Below, piece by piece: positions 30,440 to 40,110 of a stretch of 64,000 nucleotides of DNA. Position 1 is the first letter of the stretch. Each line of letters begins with the position of its first letter. The translations under genes and the position numbers were made by a program. The notes under the pieces are model-generated. The model made no database searches. It was not told where the DNA came from and saw nothing but the letters and a program-made list of their open reading frames with translations. The DNA is from Tretioscincus oriximinensis (lineage: Eukaryota > Chordata > Lepidosauria > Squamata > Gymnophthalmidae): assembly GCA_022410635.1 (NCBI GenBank), contig JAJVDF010000207.1:399177-463176 (forward strand). Direction: 5' to 3'.

Positions 30440-30530
30440 AAGGAGCTGGGGATATTTAGTCTGCAAAAGGGAAGACTGAGAGGAGACACAATAGCTGCCT
30501 ACAAAGATCTGAAGGGCTGCCACGGTATAG
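30440..30530 (+). mobile_element. CR1 RT C-terminal fragment, second subfamily
   Basis: Reads approximately GIFSLQKGRLRGDTIAAYKDLKGC, the CR1 FSLEKRRLRGDLI block with an IAAYK variant unlike the dominant local subfamily. Confidence 0.65.
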
Positions 30531-30624
30531 TAATGAGGTTGCCACAGGAATCACCTATGAAAAGATTCATTTTAACTTCTAGTTTTGTTACCTTACATGC
30601 TATCACTCCCTTAGAATATCCAGC

Positions 30625-30730
30625 AAGGGGATCTTGAAGCACTTTGAGACTTAGAAACAAAAAGTAGGCGACATGAGCTTTTGTAGACAAACCTGACTTC
30701 TTCAGATGCACTGGCTTAAATTTCTTCTTT
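30625..30730 (-). mobile_element. F8 single-arm fragment
   Basis: GATCTTGAAGCACTTTGAGAC, GACATGAGCTTTTGTAGACAAAC and CTTCTTCAGATGCA follow the order of the F8 left arm at 10.17-10.25 kb. Confidence 0.6.
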
Positions 30731-31575
30731 TGAAAAAGCCTTGCGATAGCTTAAAAAGAAAAGAAGTGGAAGAAGACATCCCAAAACACTGAATAGACCT
30801 CCACAAAATACCTCCACTGCACAAAGGAGATTAAAAAACAGTATGGAAAAAAAGTCTGTAACGTAGAGTTGAAAGGGATCAGAGTGGCATCAAAACAGTT
30901 TATTTTCCTTTGAAGCTATTTAAATTATTTTTTTAAAAACCCAGCATGCTTTTATTTTTTTTAAATCAAATATATGGAACCCAGTATGCATAGTTCCAAG
31001 AAATGAAGTCACAAGTCCCTTATGTCAAAAGAAGACACCAAAGCAAATAAACTTTCAATTTTTAAGAGTGAAGAAAATACCAGCAAATCGGTTTAATTTT
31101 TTTGTAAGGGAAATGAAGATTGGATATTTGTGTGATAGAAAGACCGAGACTCTTTTTTGCACTGAGCCTTATTTGGGGTTATATTCTGAAATAAGAAGTT
31201 TCCATCTAAGTATATTAGACTGCGTTCTCACTAGGGGAAAAAATGGGAGCGAAAGCTGTGTGGCTTTGCACAGGGTGCATGCAATTCCCCTATAATCCAC
31301 AGGGGGAGCACTTTCGTGATGCACCATTCACGAAGCCACACATCACAGGAGCAGAGTTCTCCCTCAAAATTGCAGTTTTTCCCAGTTTGAGAGTAGAACA
31401 TGAAAAAATGTGGAAAAGCTCAAAGGGTATGGATACATTTGAAAGGCACAGTAAGAGGAGCCCTGCTGAATCAGTATGAGCCTCCAGAAGTTTGCACAGC
31501 AGTTAAAAATCATTCCAAACAACTGCAAAACCATTAGGGTACCATGAGAAACTTTGCGATCTCTTTTAACAGAGA
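30731..31575. other. No gene recognised
   Basis: No repeat family or gene seen. Confidence 0.4.
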
Positions 31576-31577
31576 TT

Positions 31578-31935
31578 AGTATAGGGTTGGGGAACCTTTT
31601 TTCTGCCAATGGCCATTTAGATATTTGTAAATATCTAGATTTACAAATTAGATTTAGATATTAGATATCACTCCAGGGCCATACATTTGGATATTTGTAA
31701 TATCACCCCACCTCCTTCCCCAGCACAATCCCCAATCCATTCCACCACCAAGGACCACAAAATCTTGGGATTATCAATACCCCCAAGTCCCCCACCCTCC
31801 TTCCCTTGACCTCCTCTCTTTGGTAGCGCAATCAGGAAGACCCAGGCACCAGCGCTAAGTGCTGTTCGATAGTTGACCCGCAATAAATACCTTATTTCCC
31901 GGAATAAACTATTGCCCAGGTATTCAGGCAATGTT
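31578..31935. repeat. hAT-terminus-like word and short ATTTAGATATT duplications
   Basis: GGGTTGGGGAACCTTTTTTC at 31583 resembles a common vertebrate hAT terminus. It is followed by repeated ATATTTGTAAATATCTAGAT and GGCCAT..TTTGGATATTTG blocks. The far terminus is not found. Confidence 0.35.
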
Positions 31936-32189
31936 CCGGAGAATCCCTAGACTCTCGCGACCACATACGTGTGCACAAATTATGAGATGGTAAAACAATT
32001 GAGGACGCAGCAGATGTTTCTATGGGCTGTTGTGAGTAAAAAAAAAATTCTCAGACTGCACTGTGACGAGATCATGGTCACAGAATATTCACGTTTGGTG
32101 TGCACAGACATGTGGTTGCTATATTGCTGATTATAGCATTATAGCGAGGGTGTTTTCCATGCCATTTTTTTCTTTTTTCTTTTTCCTTT

Positions 32190-32280
32190 TCATCATCGTC
32201 ATCGTCATCATCATCATCATTATTATTAATCATATATATTACATAACATGTATTACATAACATGTATTACATCACTCAAT
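32190..32280. repeat. ATC microsatellite and 15-bp tandem duplication
   Basis: TCATCG/TCATCA units run 32190-32220, then TATTATTAATC. ACATAACATGTATTAC occurs twice in tandem at 32241 and 32256. Frames through it (poly-Asp, poly-Ile) are artefacts. Confidence 0.85.
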
Positions 32281-32609
32281 TTCAAAACATGATAAAACTT
32301 AAAAAAATACAACCCCCCCACAAAGCCCCCAATCCCACACACTCCCAAATTATTTATATAAAAGGAAAACCACAACCATTTGTACAAAAGGGGAATTGTA
32401 GTAGTTTTTAAGTCATGGTGTACACCTAGCCTTGCTCTCACCTTCCTTCCTCTCTCCTATTTTTGTATTTTACTTCAAGGGTTAACAAAGTGAAGAACCA
32501 TTATTTAGACAGGGAAGCCTATTTGTTCCTTTCGGACCACGTCGTGAGCCTGACCCAGCTCCTGGACCTGGATTAGTACATTCCCTTACCCAGATTAGTT
32601 AGTCTAATG

Positions 32610-32692
32610 AGAAAGAAGAAAGGAAAGAAAGAAAGAAAAAAGAAAGAAAGAAGGGAAGAAAGAAGAAAAAAGGAAGGAAGGAAGGAAGGAAT
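32610..32692. repeat. GAAA/GGAA purine tract
   Basis: Repeated AAAGAAAGAAAG then GGAAGGAAGG units. Confidence 0.95.
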
Positions 32693-32754
32693 CATCCTGA
32701 CATAACTTGTTCTTGAAAAGTGCATCCTGGCTCCTAGTAATGGTAACATCCTTT

Positions 32755-33005
32755 TCTTATTGCTCTGACATGCTGTTTAACAGTCTTTGCCCAGTACGGA
32801 TGTAAGGCTAAGTGACCTATAATTTCCCTTGTCCGCCTTCTTCCCCTCTTTGGAACACTGGAATGAATTCTTCGCTTCTTCAGTCTGGCACCATCTCTGT
32901 TCTCCAGGAATTTTGAACTATTACAGGCAACAGTTATGAGATCAGTTCTGAAATCATTTCTTTTCCTTTTTGAAGAAGGCAGTGTTGTAGATTTCCCTTA
33001 ATCTG
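32755..33005 (-). mobile_element. CR1 RT fragment, upstream of motif A
   Basis: Minus-strand broken frames read MVPD...IPVFQRG....GNYRSLSLTSVLGK, the block just before the GNYRPISLTSVPGK start of the 27-kb copy. It covers a part of the LINE that the long copy lacks. Confidence 0.65.
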
Positions 33006-33274
33006 GAGACTGAAGCCTTCTGTACGTGAATATCCATGTTCTATTCCTTTGTTGGCATGGGGTGTCAACAGATGAAACCTTTTCAGCCAGATCTAGTCAA
33101 CCCCATTTGGAGTACATGTTGAGTTTTTAAAAGTAAAGGATATGAGAAAGTGAAAGTCTATTTTTTGAAGGAGTGTAGTGACAAATGTTCCCATCTACCT
33201 TTGGAAAAAAGGCTAACAGTTGGGTGACTGCTCCTCACACACAGAATGCCTTCCAGAGTGAGCCCAGGTGATTG

Positions 33275-33785
33275 CTTTCTGTAGAGCACTACTTCTTATG
33301 AAATCAGGCTTCAATGTCTGGGCCTCTTCAGCCTTGAAATACAGTGTTCTGACTGAAGTGTATGAGATGGATAAAGTGAACAGAGAAAAATTATTTTGTC
33401 TATCAAACAACTCTAGGATGAGGGGGCATTCCTTGAAACTGGTGGGAAGAAAGGATAGGCACAGGTATTTCTTTGCCCAGAGAGTCATTGATCTGTGGAA
33501 TTTACTTCCAGAAGAGGTGATGGTAGCTCGTAGCCTGGATAGATTTAAGACAGGATCAGACAAGTTCGTGGAAACCAGCGATGTAAATAGCTACTAGGAT
33601 GGATCTTTTGATACTACCTCCAAGATTCCTGAATAACCATTTGCAGGGAGTTGAGAACAGGTGAGGGTTTTGCCTCCTTCTGCTTGAGACTGGCCAGGTG
33701 AAATTGGTGGGCTTCTGTCTGAGACAGAATGTTGGACTACATGGGCTCTGGACTGATTCAACAGGGCTCCTCTTATGTTCTGTAT
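33275..33785 (+). mobile_element. CR1 LINE 3' copy with partly open ORF
   Basis: TTATGAAATCAGGCTTCAATG, GCCTCTTCAGCC, a deletion of the LRGD block, then an open frame reading VNREKLFCLSNNSRMRGHSLKLVGRK, RYFFAQRVIDLWNLLPEEV and LDRFKTGSDKFVE to TAG near 33597, followed by the 3' UTR ending CTTATGTTCTG. No RT catalytic motif. Confidence 0.85.
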
Positions 33786-33917
33786 GTCACAGAAAAAGGA
33801 CTTTGTTTCTGGCACAATTTTTAAATAACTGCCATGCAAATAATGTGGCCTGGCAAAAAAGGTTTGGGTCTTTATTCCCCAAGCCAGGAAAAAGTGTTCC
33901 TTTACCTATTTGTAGAC

Positions 33918-34080
33918 CATATTATTTGTTTGTTTGTTTGTTGACATTTGTACCTCGCCCCATACCCAAAGGTCTTTATAGGTTAAAGTTAATACCTTGA
34001 ATTGGTCTCAGTAAAAAAAATGGCAGCCAGTGTAACCCTCTTAAGCAGGAGCAGCCAGAGTTCCAGCTTGTCTCATGGCA
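33918..34080 (+). repeat. Unclassified interspersed repeat, fragment a
   Basis: TTGTACCTCGCCCCATACCC, AGGTTAAAGTTAATACCTTG and ATTGGTCTCAGTAAAAAAAATGGCAGCCAGTGTAA match the order at 45.28-45.65 kb. Non-coding, class unresolved; similar text is common in lizard genomes by memory. Confidence 0.5.
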
Positions 34081-34445
34081 AGTGGGACCCTAATGAAGAG
34101 GGGATTGCCCACCTGCCCTGAGGTTTACCTGCATTTGAATGTGTCGGTCTATGATGCTCTTCACCTCCACACAAGCAGCCCTAGTAGCTCAGCAATTTCA
34201 ATTTGTACCGAGTGGGCAGTTGGTGCGTGGTGTGTGGGTTTGGGCTTGACAGTTACTTCATGTATGTTCATACTGTAGTCTAGACCCAAATTGGGGTAAT
34301 TAATATTAAAGCTAATTTGCATATTCATAAATATGCAAATTACCAACCAACATGCATTCCCTTCCAAAATTCCCGCCCGAGAAATCAGTGAAGAATATGA
34401 AAATTTGTTTAACTGTGCGAGAATTTTTAAACTGAGAATTTTTGG
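34081..34445. other. No gene recognised
   Basis: AATTTGCATATTCATAAATATGCAAATT at 34314-34341 is an imperfect AT-rich palindrome. Nothing else recognised. Confidence 0.4.
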
Positions 34446-34680
34446 AGCACATCAGAATTTTTTAATTTTTTACAGAGAGGAAGGTACCTTCAGAAGCTGG
34501 CCCCAGTTGCCAGAACCCCCTAGTGGTGGTACAGCAATTAAAAAATGTTTTTTTGAAGTGTGTGAGAAAGTTTTGAAGTGTGTGAGAATTTTTATTTTTT
34601 ACTGAGGGGAGGGTGCCTTCAGGAGCTGGTCTCAGATGCCAGAGCACCCTAGTGGTGTTTCAGTGAAGTTTTTTTAAAAA
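34446..34680. repeat. Tandem pair of about 115 bp
   Basis: Two units share GAATTTTT..ATTTTTTAC, GAG..GGGTGCCTTCAGGAGCTGG-type text (34.49 and 34.61 kb), GCCAGA..CCCTAGTGGTG and TTTTTTT. The second follows directly on the first. Confidence 0.7.
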
Positions 34681-34811
34681 AAAATAAAAAAAATATTTCT
34701 TTCAAAAATATTTTTTTATTTTTTTTCCCTCAGCAAAAAACGGGGAAATGGCACCCCCCAGGACACCCCCAAATCAGGTTCCCCCCCAAAAGGGGGCATC
34801 TGGTCAGCCTA
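34681..34811. mobile_element. F1 element, right arm only (copy 4)
   Basis: CCCTCAGCAAAAAACGGGG, ACCCCCAAATCAGG and GGGGGCATCTGGTCAGCCTA at the end match the F1 right arm. No left arm is found; the adjacent tandem pair may be part of a longer relative. Confidence 0.7.
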
Positions 34812-34829
34812 TTGTGGTCCCATGCTTCC

Positions 34830-34984
34830 ACCCACTGCACCGCCATTCAATTGGTGGGACCTCCTTTGACTCCTGGTCCACCACTGTATCCAGACAGTTG
34901 CTTCCATGAGCAATCTAGTTGCTTCATTTTGCACCAGCTGCAACTTCTGAACCATTTCCAAGGGCAGCCCCAGGTAGAAGTGAA
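34830..34984 (+). repeat. Unclassified interspersed repeat, fragment b
   Basis: TTGCTTCATTTTGCACCAGC, TGCAACTTCTGAACCATTTCC and AAGGGCAGCCCCAGGTAGAAG align with 45.69-45.75 kb (AGCTGCAGCTTCCGATCCATTCCCAAGGGCAACCCC). Interrupted by SINE-B copy 5; resumes at 35215. Confidence 0.6.
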
Positions 34985-35222
34985 TTGTTTGTTTGTTTGT
35001 ACTTATACCCTGCCCAATACCTGAAGGTCTCAGTGGCCAACCAAAGAGATGCGCACATAGGTTTCACTACTTTTTCCACAACAGATGCCCTGAAGTAGGT
35101 GGGGCTGAGACAACTCTAATTGTGATTGACCCAAGATCACCCACCTGGCTTCATGGAGGAGTATGGAACTGAACCAGGAGACGACCAGACAAACGTCCAG
35201 CACTCTAACCATTAAACCAATA
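34985..35222 (-). mobile_element. SINE-B copy 5, inserted in the unclassified repeat
   Basis: Minus strand: head GGTTTAATGGTTAGAGTGC, GACGTTTGTCTGGTCGTC, TGGTTCAGTTCC, CATGAAGCCAGGTGGGTGA, and tail GACCTTCAGGTATTGGGC with ACAAACAAACAAAC. The host resumes as CAATAGTCCAATTTGGAAGTC, matching 45.76 kb. Confidence 0.85.
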
Positions 35223-35330
35223 GTCCAATTTGGAAGTCACCACAGCATGGTCAGAACAACCATGTCCAGAAGGCGTCATTACTGTCACTTCTTTAGTGAC
35301 TTTGTGTATTCCTTACTCAAAAACCTCTTT
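35215..35330 (+). repeat. Unclassified interspersed repeat, fragment c
   Basis: AGTCCAATTTGGAAGTCACCACAGCATGG, ACAACCATGTCCAGAAGG continues fragment b and aligns with 45.76-45.83 kb. Confidence 0.6.
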
Positions 35331-35924
35331 CAGATGAGTATCAGCAGGACCTGTTGGCTTGGGCGATACTCCAAAAAGCTAAATTGAACCATAAGTGATT
35401 TTGAATCTCTGGAATAGCCTTGACCTCTGGGGAATAATCTAAGTAGAATGCACTTTCGTTCATCCACACCATTCCTCATTCACTTGCTTACTGTATCTTC
35501 CCCTATGCTGTCACTGTGATGAAAGACCTGGACTTTTAAAAGCCATTTACAACAGGCAATGAATTTCCGATTCTTGTCTTTTCTGAAGATCTTTAGGTGA
35601 AGGACTATGCCATTATTCTGCAAATGGAGACACAAAACAGACACACTTCATTTTGTGTAGAATGGTAATGATTTTGAAAGAGAGTGAGTGAAAGATGCTA
35701 AATTCCTTAATGTATGTGGCACAGGCAAGAGCATCTAATGATTGCTATACAGTGTGCCTCGTCTATCATGTAAGGTTTATGTGCTTGTTTAAAGCAACGA
35801 GTTTGTACATTGCCCTAGAAATAATTCTAAAGGGATCAGGTGTTCTAGCCAAAGCACTAATTGTTGCTTAACAGAAAATAAAAGAATCAAGGTTACCACA
35901 CTTACTGGTTATATTCATACATCA
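35331..35924. other. No gene recognised; possible conserved non-coding stretch
   Basis: No repeat signature; 35700-35880 is unrepeated and mixed in composition. Conservation cannot be judged. Confidence 0.25.
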
Positions 35925-36530
35925 TAAGAAATAAAAGGCATGTAGGAGAGTTCCATATTCTGAGTTATAATGACCAATGACAGGGCTCGCAACTTTGGCA
36001 GCCTCCATAGATGAATGACAGGGCTCGGAACTTTGGCAGCCTCTAGAGACCAATGACAGGGCTCGGAACTTTGGCAGCCTCTAGAGACCAATGACAGGGC
36101 TCGGAACTTTGGCAGCCTCTAGAGACCAATGACAGGGCTTGGAACTTTGGCAGCCTTCAGAGTCCTGGGTAAGGAACGGGCTAAAAGAAAGAAAACAAAG
36201 GGAAATAATAAATGGACAGTCCTCTAGGTGGAAACATGTGAGAAGTGGAATATCCGAGGGTTCAGTACTAAGAACATTAGTGAGATGGAAAGGGAAAAAA
36301 AAAGTAGGAATGGATGAAAGATGGAAAAGAAGGAAGGAAAATAAAGAAGAAAAATAAAGAAGGAAAGGAAGAAGGAAAGGCAAACAGAAACAACGAGACA
36401 AAGAAGTGAAAGGGGGATGGGAAGGGGCAAGGGATGGAGGGGGTGGGTGTAGGCATGGATTGAAGCAAGGAGGCAGCGGGGCTACAGTCCATAATGCAAT
36501 GAGCTAATTCTACTAGTAAGCTAGTAAGTC
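35925..36530 (+). repeat. F6 composite repeat, copy 2 (head, array, CR1 slice, purine tract, tail)
   Basis: Order: head GGCATGTAGGAGAGTTCC...GTTATAATG; a 38-bp tandem array (CCAATGACAGGGCTCGG AACTTTGGCAGCCTCTAGAGA), word starts at 35977, 36015, 36053, 36091 and 36129, exact period 38, five units; bridge GTCCTGGGTAAGGAACGGG; CR1 RT slice 36179-36270 (LKERKQREIINGQSSRWK, SG..EGSVL); purine tract to about 36420; G-rich part; tail GCAATGAGCTAATTCTACTAG near 36498-36520. The same order is found inverted at 62.4-62.86 kb. Confidence 0.8.
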
Positions 36531-36764
36531 ACCTTTAGAACTGAAGAACTGGACTGAAAACCAGAGTGCTCTGTGTGCCTATTCCAAGACAACAACAATA
36601 AACAAGGCAGTTTATAGAATCAAGTCCTTTAAAAAAATATGGTCTGTAAAGTGTGTATTCTAATTTATAGAAACCTGAGAGGAAAATGTTTGACCAGCAG
36701 TATTGACTACTGCTCTGAATCCAAGGCCCCATCCAGATGAGGTTTTTTCTATTGCTATGATAAT

Positions 36765-37115
36765 TACTTCATGAAGAAGAAGGAGAAGGAGGAGGAGAGG
36801 AAAAAGAAGAGGAGGAGGTGGAGGAGAAGGGGAATGGAGTTTTTATTCCCTGCTCTTTTCCAGAGCAGCTTACAGGGTTCATTTTCACCTGAAGGCTTAC
36901 ATCTTATTCTATCTTCCCCAGCAGGTTATGATGGTACTGATTTATCTAATTGAAATGCAGATTGAAAATTTGCATTTCTTTTGACTAGCCAAGTTGGCTA
37001 GAGCTGCAGGCTAGTGAAAGGTGCTCACCCCTCCCCACATCTGTAACAGGGATTCAAAACCCAATTTCTCAGATGAAAGACTGTCTCCTTAGTGACTGAG
37101 CCATTCTCACCTACG
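36765..37115 (-). mobile_element. SINE-A copy 5
   Basis: Minus strand full copy: head GGTGAGAATGGCTCAGTCAC, CATCTGAGAAATTGGG, TTTTGAATCCC, TGGGGAGGGGTGAGCACC, CTCTAGCCAACTTGGCTAG, AGATAGAATAAGATGTAAGCC, and a tail that ends in the GGAGGA-type tract at 36772-36832. Confidence 0.8.
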
Positions 37116-37975
37116 ATTGAAGAATCTACCTTCCCTTCTTATTCAGATTTAGTGATGCAATCAGTTTAAACCCCATTGCTGTGGATTTTACAGATAGCAA
37201 AGTTGTACTGATATCGGAATGGGCATTCGCATTTCCCCATTAGAAAGCTTCTCTGACATTTTCACACAACACTGTGGAGAAGGACAACTATGATTTCAAA
37301 CTGGGGGCCCATATAGGGTCCATATAGCCTTAGCAGACCTTCTGTCTAAGAGAAGGACTATGACTTGAGGACCTCACTGCCGCTGTCTCAGCTGGCTGGC
37401 CCATGACAGATGAATCCCAGGTGTAAAGAGTGGGGGTATTACTATGCACACAGCAGTTCACCTAAAAACTCCACTGAGCCATCTTGAGGGCAAGTCCAAA
37501 GTGGCTCAGACGTGGACGGCCCTCCTCATCAGAATCTTCATTCGCAAAGCTAAGCCACGATTCTGCTTAGGTAAGGCTTTGTCACTGGGGAAGGCAGAAG
37601 GAGAAAGCATGCAAGCACTGAAGTACATCTTGCCAACAAGAGTAAGGCTTCTTGCATGTGCTTCCAGATCCAAATGAAGCAAGAGAAAGGATGATGAGTG
37701 AATCACCTTACTGGAATCTGAACAATAAGGAAATGGCAGCAGGGTTCTGGGAATTGGGTTTTCTGGTGCTGTTGCTCCAGGGAAGCAACATGGGTGGGTC
37801 AGAGAGCTGGAAGGCAGCTGTGTTGGTTTATGGCCAAGCTGCGTACCTGTGCATATGGGCCCCATTCAAGACCACAGTGAATTTTCTTTCTTCACAGTTG
37901 AAGGAGAAAGCTGACATTCACCAACAGCAAGTTTGAAGTTGAAGCAGAGAATGTGCAACATTTGACTGCATCAAG
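37116..37975. other. No gene recognised
   Basis: Several overlapping frames of 77-119 codons on both strands around 37.44-37.94 kb. None has a recognised domain, and they overlap each other. Treated as chance; a spliced exon cannot be excluded. Confidence 0.35.
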
Positions 37976-37977
37976 GA

Positions 37978-38165
37978 ACTGGAATATCTCCCTTATGAAA
38001 TCAGGCTGCAACATTTAGGCCTCTTCAGCCTCAAAAGATGGTAGTTAAGAGGTGATCTAATTGAAGAATATAAAATCATGCATGTATGGATAAAGTAAAT
38101 AGAGAAAAATATTTTCTCTACCTCACAATGTAGGACTAGAGGGCACTCCTTGAAGCTGAAGACTT
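37978..38165 (+). mobile_element. CR1 LINE, left half of an interrupted copy
   Basis: AATATCTCCCTTATGAAATCAGG, CATTTAGGCCTCTTCAGCC, AAGAGGTGATCTAATTG, AATCATGCATGTATGG and GGCACTCCTTGAAGCTGA follow the CR1 C-terminal order and stop abruptly; the same LINE resumes at 39117. Confidence 0.85.
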
Positions 38166-38292
38166 AGATAGACATGTGGAGCATCCACCCCTTCCCAAGC
38201 CACCGCTCTACCTGAGCGCCAGTGGGGGCATGGACATGGACCCAATCTACAGGTTGCCCAGCTGGCCTTACGCTGCTGAAGCCAACCTAAGC
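38166..38292. other. Unassigned segment next to the LTR
   Basis: GC-moderate text (GAGCGCCAGTGGGGGCATGG) between the CR1 break and the LTR end. It could be retroviral interior left by an incomplete deletion, or target DNA. No domain recognised. Confidence 0.3.
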
Positions 38293-39113
38293 TGTCAGGA
38301 CCCAACACAGGTAGGCTGACCAGATGACCCCTTTTTTTGAGGGGTTGAAAACCCATTTTGGGAGTGCCTCCTGGTTTTTTCTGAGGAAAAAAAAATCAAA
38401 AACAAAGTAAAATTTTAAAAAATCTTTTTTTGAAAAACTTTTCCTCAGAGGCACCCCAAAACTGGGTTTTCAACCCCCCCCAAAAGCGGTCATCTGGTCA
38501 TCCTAACAGGCCTGAAGCAGCTACAGGGTACTTCCCTCACAGTGCTGCCAAGGGAAAGCCCACTATTCCCCACACACAAGGGTGCGTGAAGACTTTATTT
38601 ACAGCCTTCACATTCACACACAAAAGAGAGGATTGAGAAATAAATGATGCTGAGGTAACACAACAGGGTAAAGGTACTTGAAAACAAGGGAACAAAAGAA
38701 CTCAGTTTAACACACACACCACTTGCTAGAGTAACAATCCCTCAGCCCATGAGCCTCCTAATCACATTGGATCTCATTGCCAGGCTGTTACCTCTAAGCC
38801 TATTACGTCCTGCAATCCTGCCCAGACAAGCCAGGATATTTTAGGACAGTCCCTCCCCATTCAGAGCTACAGCACACTCCAAGTACCACAGAGGAAGGGT
38901 CTCAAGCAGAGGGCAGAGCTGGTTATATAGGCCCAGCCTGCCTCCTGATTGGGCACTCCTAACAGGGCTCCCCCTCCCCTCAGGTTAGAGGGAAAGCCAC
39001 TCCCCTGCCTTGGGCTCAGCCTCCTTCCTCCCCTCTGGGTAAAACCAATGAAACAATATACAAACCTTAGGCCTGTAAATAAAAGTTAGGCCTCAAACCA
39101 GGCAAATGTCACA
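38293..39113 (-). mobile_element. Putative solo LTR inserted in CR1
   Basis: On the minus strand it begins TGTGACATTTGCC (39113 downward) and ends CCTGACA (38293), giving TG...CA ends. A CTATATAACC TATA word lies near 38924 and AATAAA near 38598, in the order U3, R, U5. Without the nested F1 element it is about 620 bp. It sits between the two halves of one CR1 copy. No 5-bp TSD is evident and no retroviral gene is present. Confidence 0.55.
38312..38505. mobile_element. F1 foldback element, copy 5, inside the LTR
   Basis: TAGGCTGACCAGATGACCCC at 38312 and its inverse ending GGTCATCCTA at 38505. Flanks AACACAGG and (A)ACAGG suggest the TSD, with a 2-bp loss. Lies in the U5-like part of the LTR. 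Confidence 0.8.
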
Positions 39114-39116
39114 ACT

Positions 39117-39326
39117 AGGGAAAGTATTTTTTTCACCCAGAGGATCATTAGTCTATGGAATTCACTTCTGGAAGAATGGTGGTAGTTAGCAGCCGAAGTA
39201 CCATTTGCAGGGAGTCAAGAACTGGCGAAGATTTCTTGCTTTCTTCTGCTTCAGACTGTCCTAATGGTGGGCCAAATGCTGGACTACATAGGTTTTGGCC
39301 TGATTCTCTTATGTTCTTATGTTCCC
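39117..39326 (+). mobile_element. CR1 LINE, right half of the interrupted copy
   Basis: GGGAAAGTATTTTTTTCACCC, GGATCATTAGTCTATGGAATTC and the 3' UTR (GCTTCAGACTGTCC, ATGCTGGACTACATAGG) with terminal CTTATGTTCTTATGTTC. About 25 bp of CR1 between the halves is missing. Confidence 0.85.
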
Positions 39327-39569
39327 TTATTTGCTGAGATCATCAGTTTAGAATACACAATTCAACCAAATTTGTGGAAGATAAGTTATTCATTGGTTCA
39401 TGGAGCCTTCTATACAAACAGTGAAGTCCTTAATTGCATTTATTGGAAAGTGCATCAAAAGATGATTACCCATGTACAGTTATGCTGGTGTTGCCTGCTG
39501 GAATTTGGAAGGTCACTGAAGCTGCAAGCACATAGAAGGGGAAGGAATGTTCGGTGTGCTGCTTACATG

Positions 39570-39940
39570 ATAATGTCTCTACCCCATGTGTTAATGGAGT
39601 TTTTACAATGCACTTGGAAAAAGGTCTTTTGCCCCACAGTATTCTTTAGCTGATGTTTTGTAAAATTTCCATGCCTGCAGCAGAGGAGGTAAGAAGCCTT
39701 CCTCTGTATTGCAACTTAATGGAGTTGAGCCAGGAAGAATCACTGGCTGAGCATGCTCAGTATTAACCTCCTGCTTAGTTGTTTCACACGCTGGCACAGA
39801 ATCACTGGCTGAGCATGCTCAGTATTTACTTCCTGATTTGTTGTTTCTCAAGCCAGCACAGAATCGCTGGCTGAGCATGCTCATTTTGGGATAGTGTTGT
39901 GTTTTTTTTGCCAGAATGGGTTTACTACATTAAACTGAGA
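39570..39940 (+). mobile_element. F2 DNA transposon, copy 3, with 62-bp internal triplication
   Basis: CCCCATGTGTTAATGGAGTTTTTAC and TTTGCCCCACAG match the left part of F2-related 56.1 kb. The block AATCACTGGCTGAGCATGCTCAG...GGCACAG starts at 39738, 39800 and 39862 (exact period 62), each with the F2 palindrome. Left terminus near 39570 is an estimate. Confidence 0.65.
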
Positions 39941-40110
39941 GAGTCATTTGCAACTTTTATGGGTGTGAAAAAGTGATCTCTTCTCTCTCCCAGGTGCTGC
40001 GGCCATTATGCAATTGGTGAAAAATCCTTCTTTGAATCAAATCAAATCAAAATTCCTTCTTCCATATCCATTAAAGTTACAAAATACTCTTCATGTTTTT
40101 ATGAAGAATT
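39941..40110. mobile_element. F4 repeat, copy 4
   Basis: TTATGGGTGTGAAAAAGTGATC, TCTCCCAGGTGCTGCGG and AATTGGTGAAAAATCC match the F4 core. Contains an ATCAAATCAAATCAA mini-tandem at 40038. Confidence 0.6.

Noticed and set aside
34314..34341. AT-rich palindrome as a replication or recombination site
   Set aside because: Short, imperfect and in AT-rich DNA; no supporting context.
37444..37936. Cluster of overlapping frames on both strands as candidate gene
   Set aside because: No domain, mutually overlapping, no splice or promoter evidence; exon status cannot be shown without alignment or RNA.
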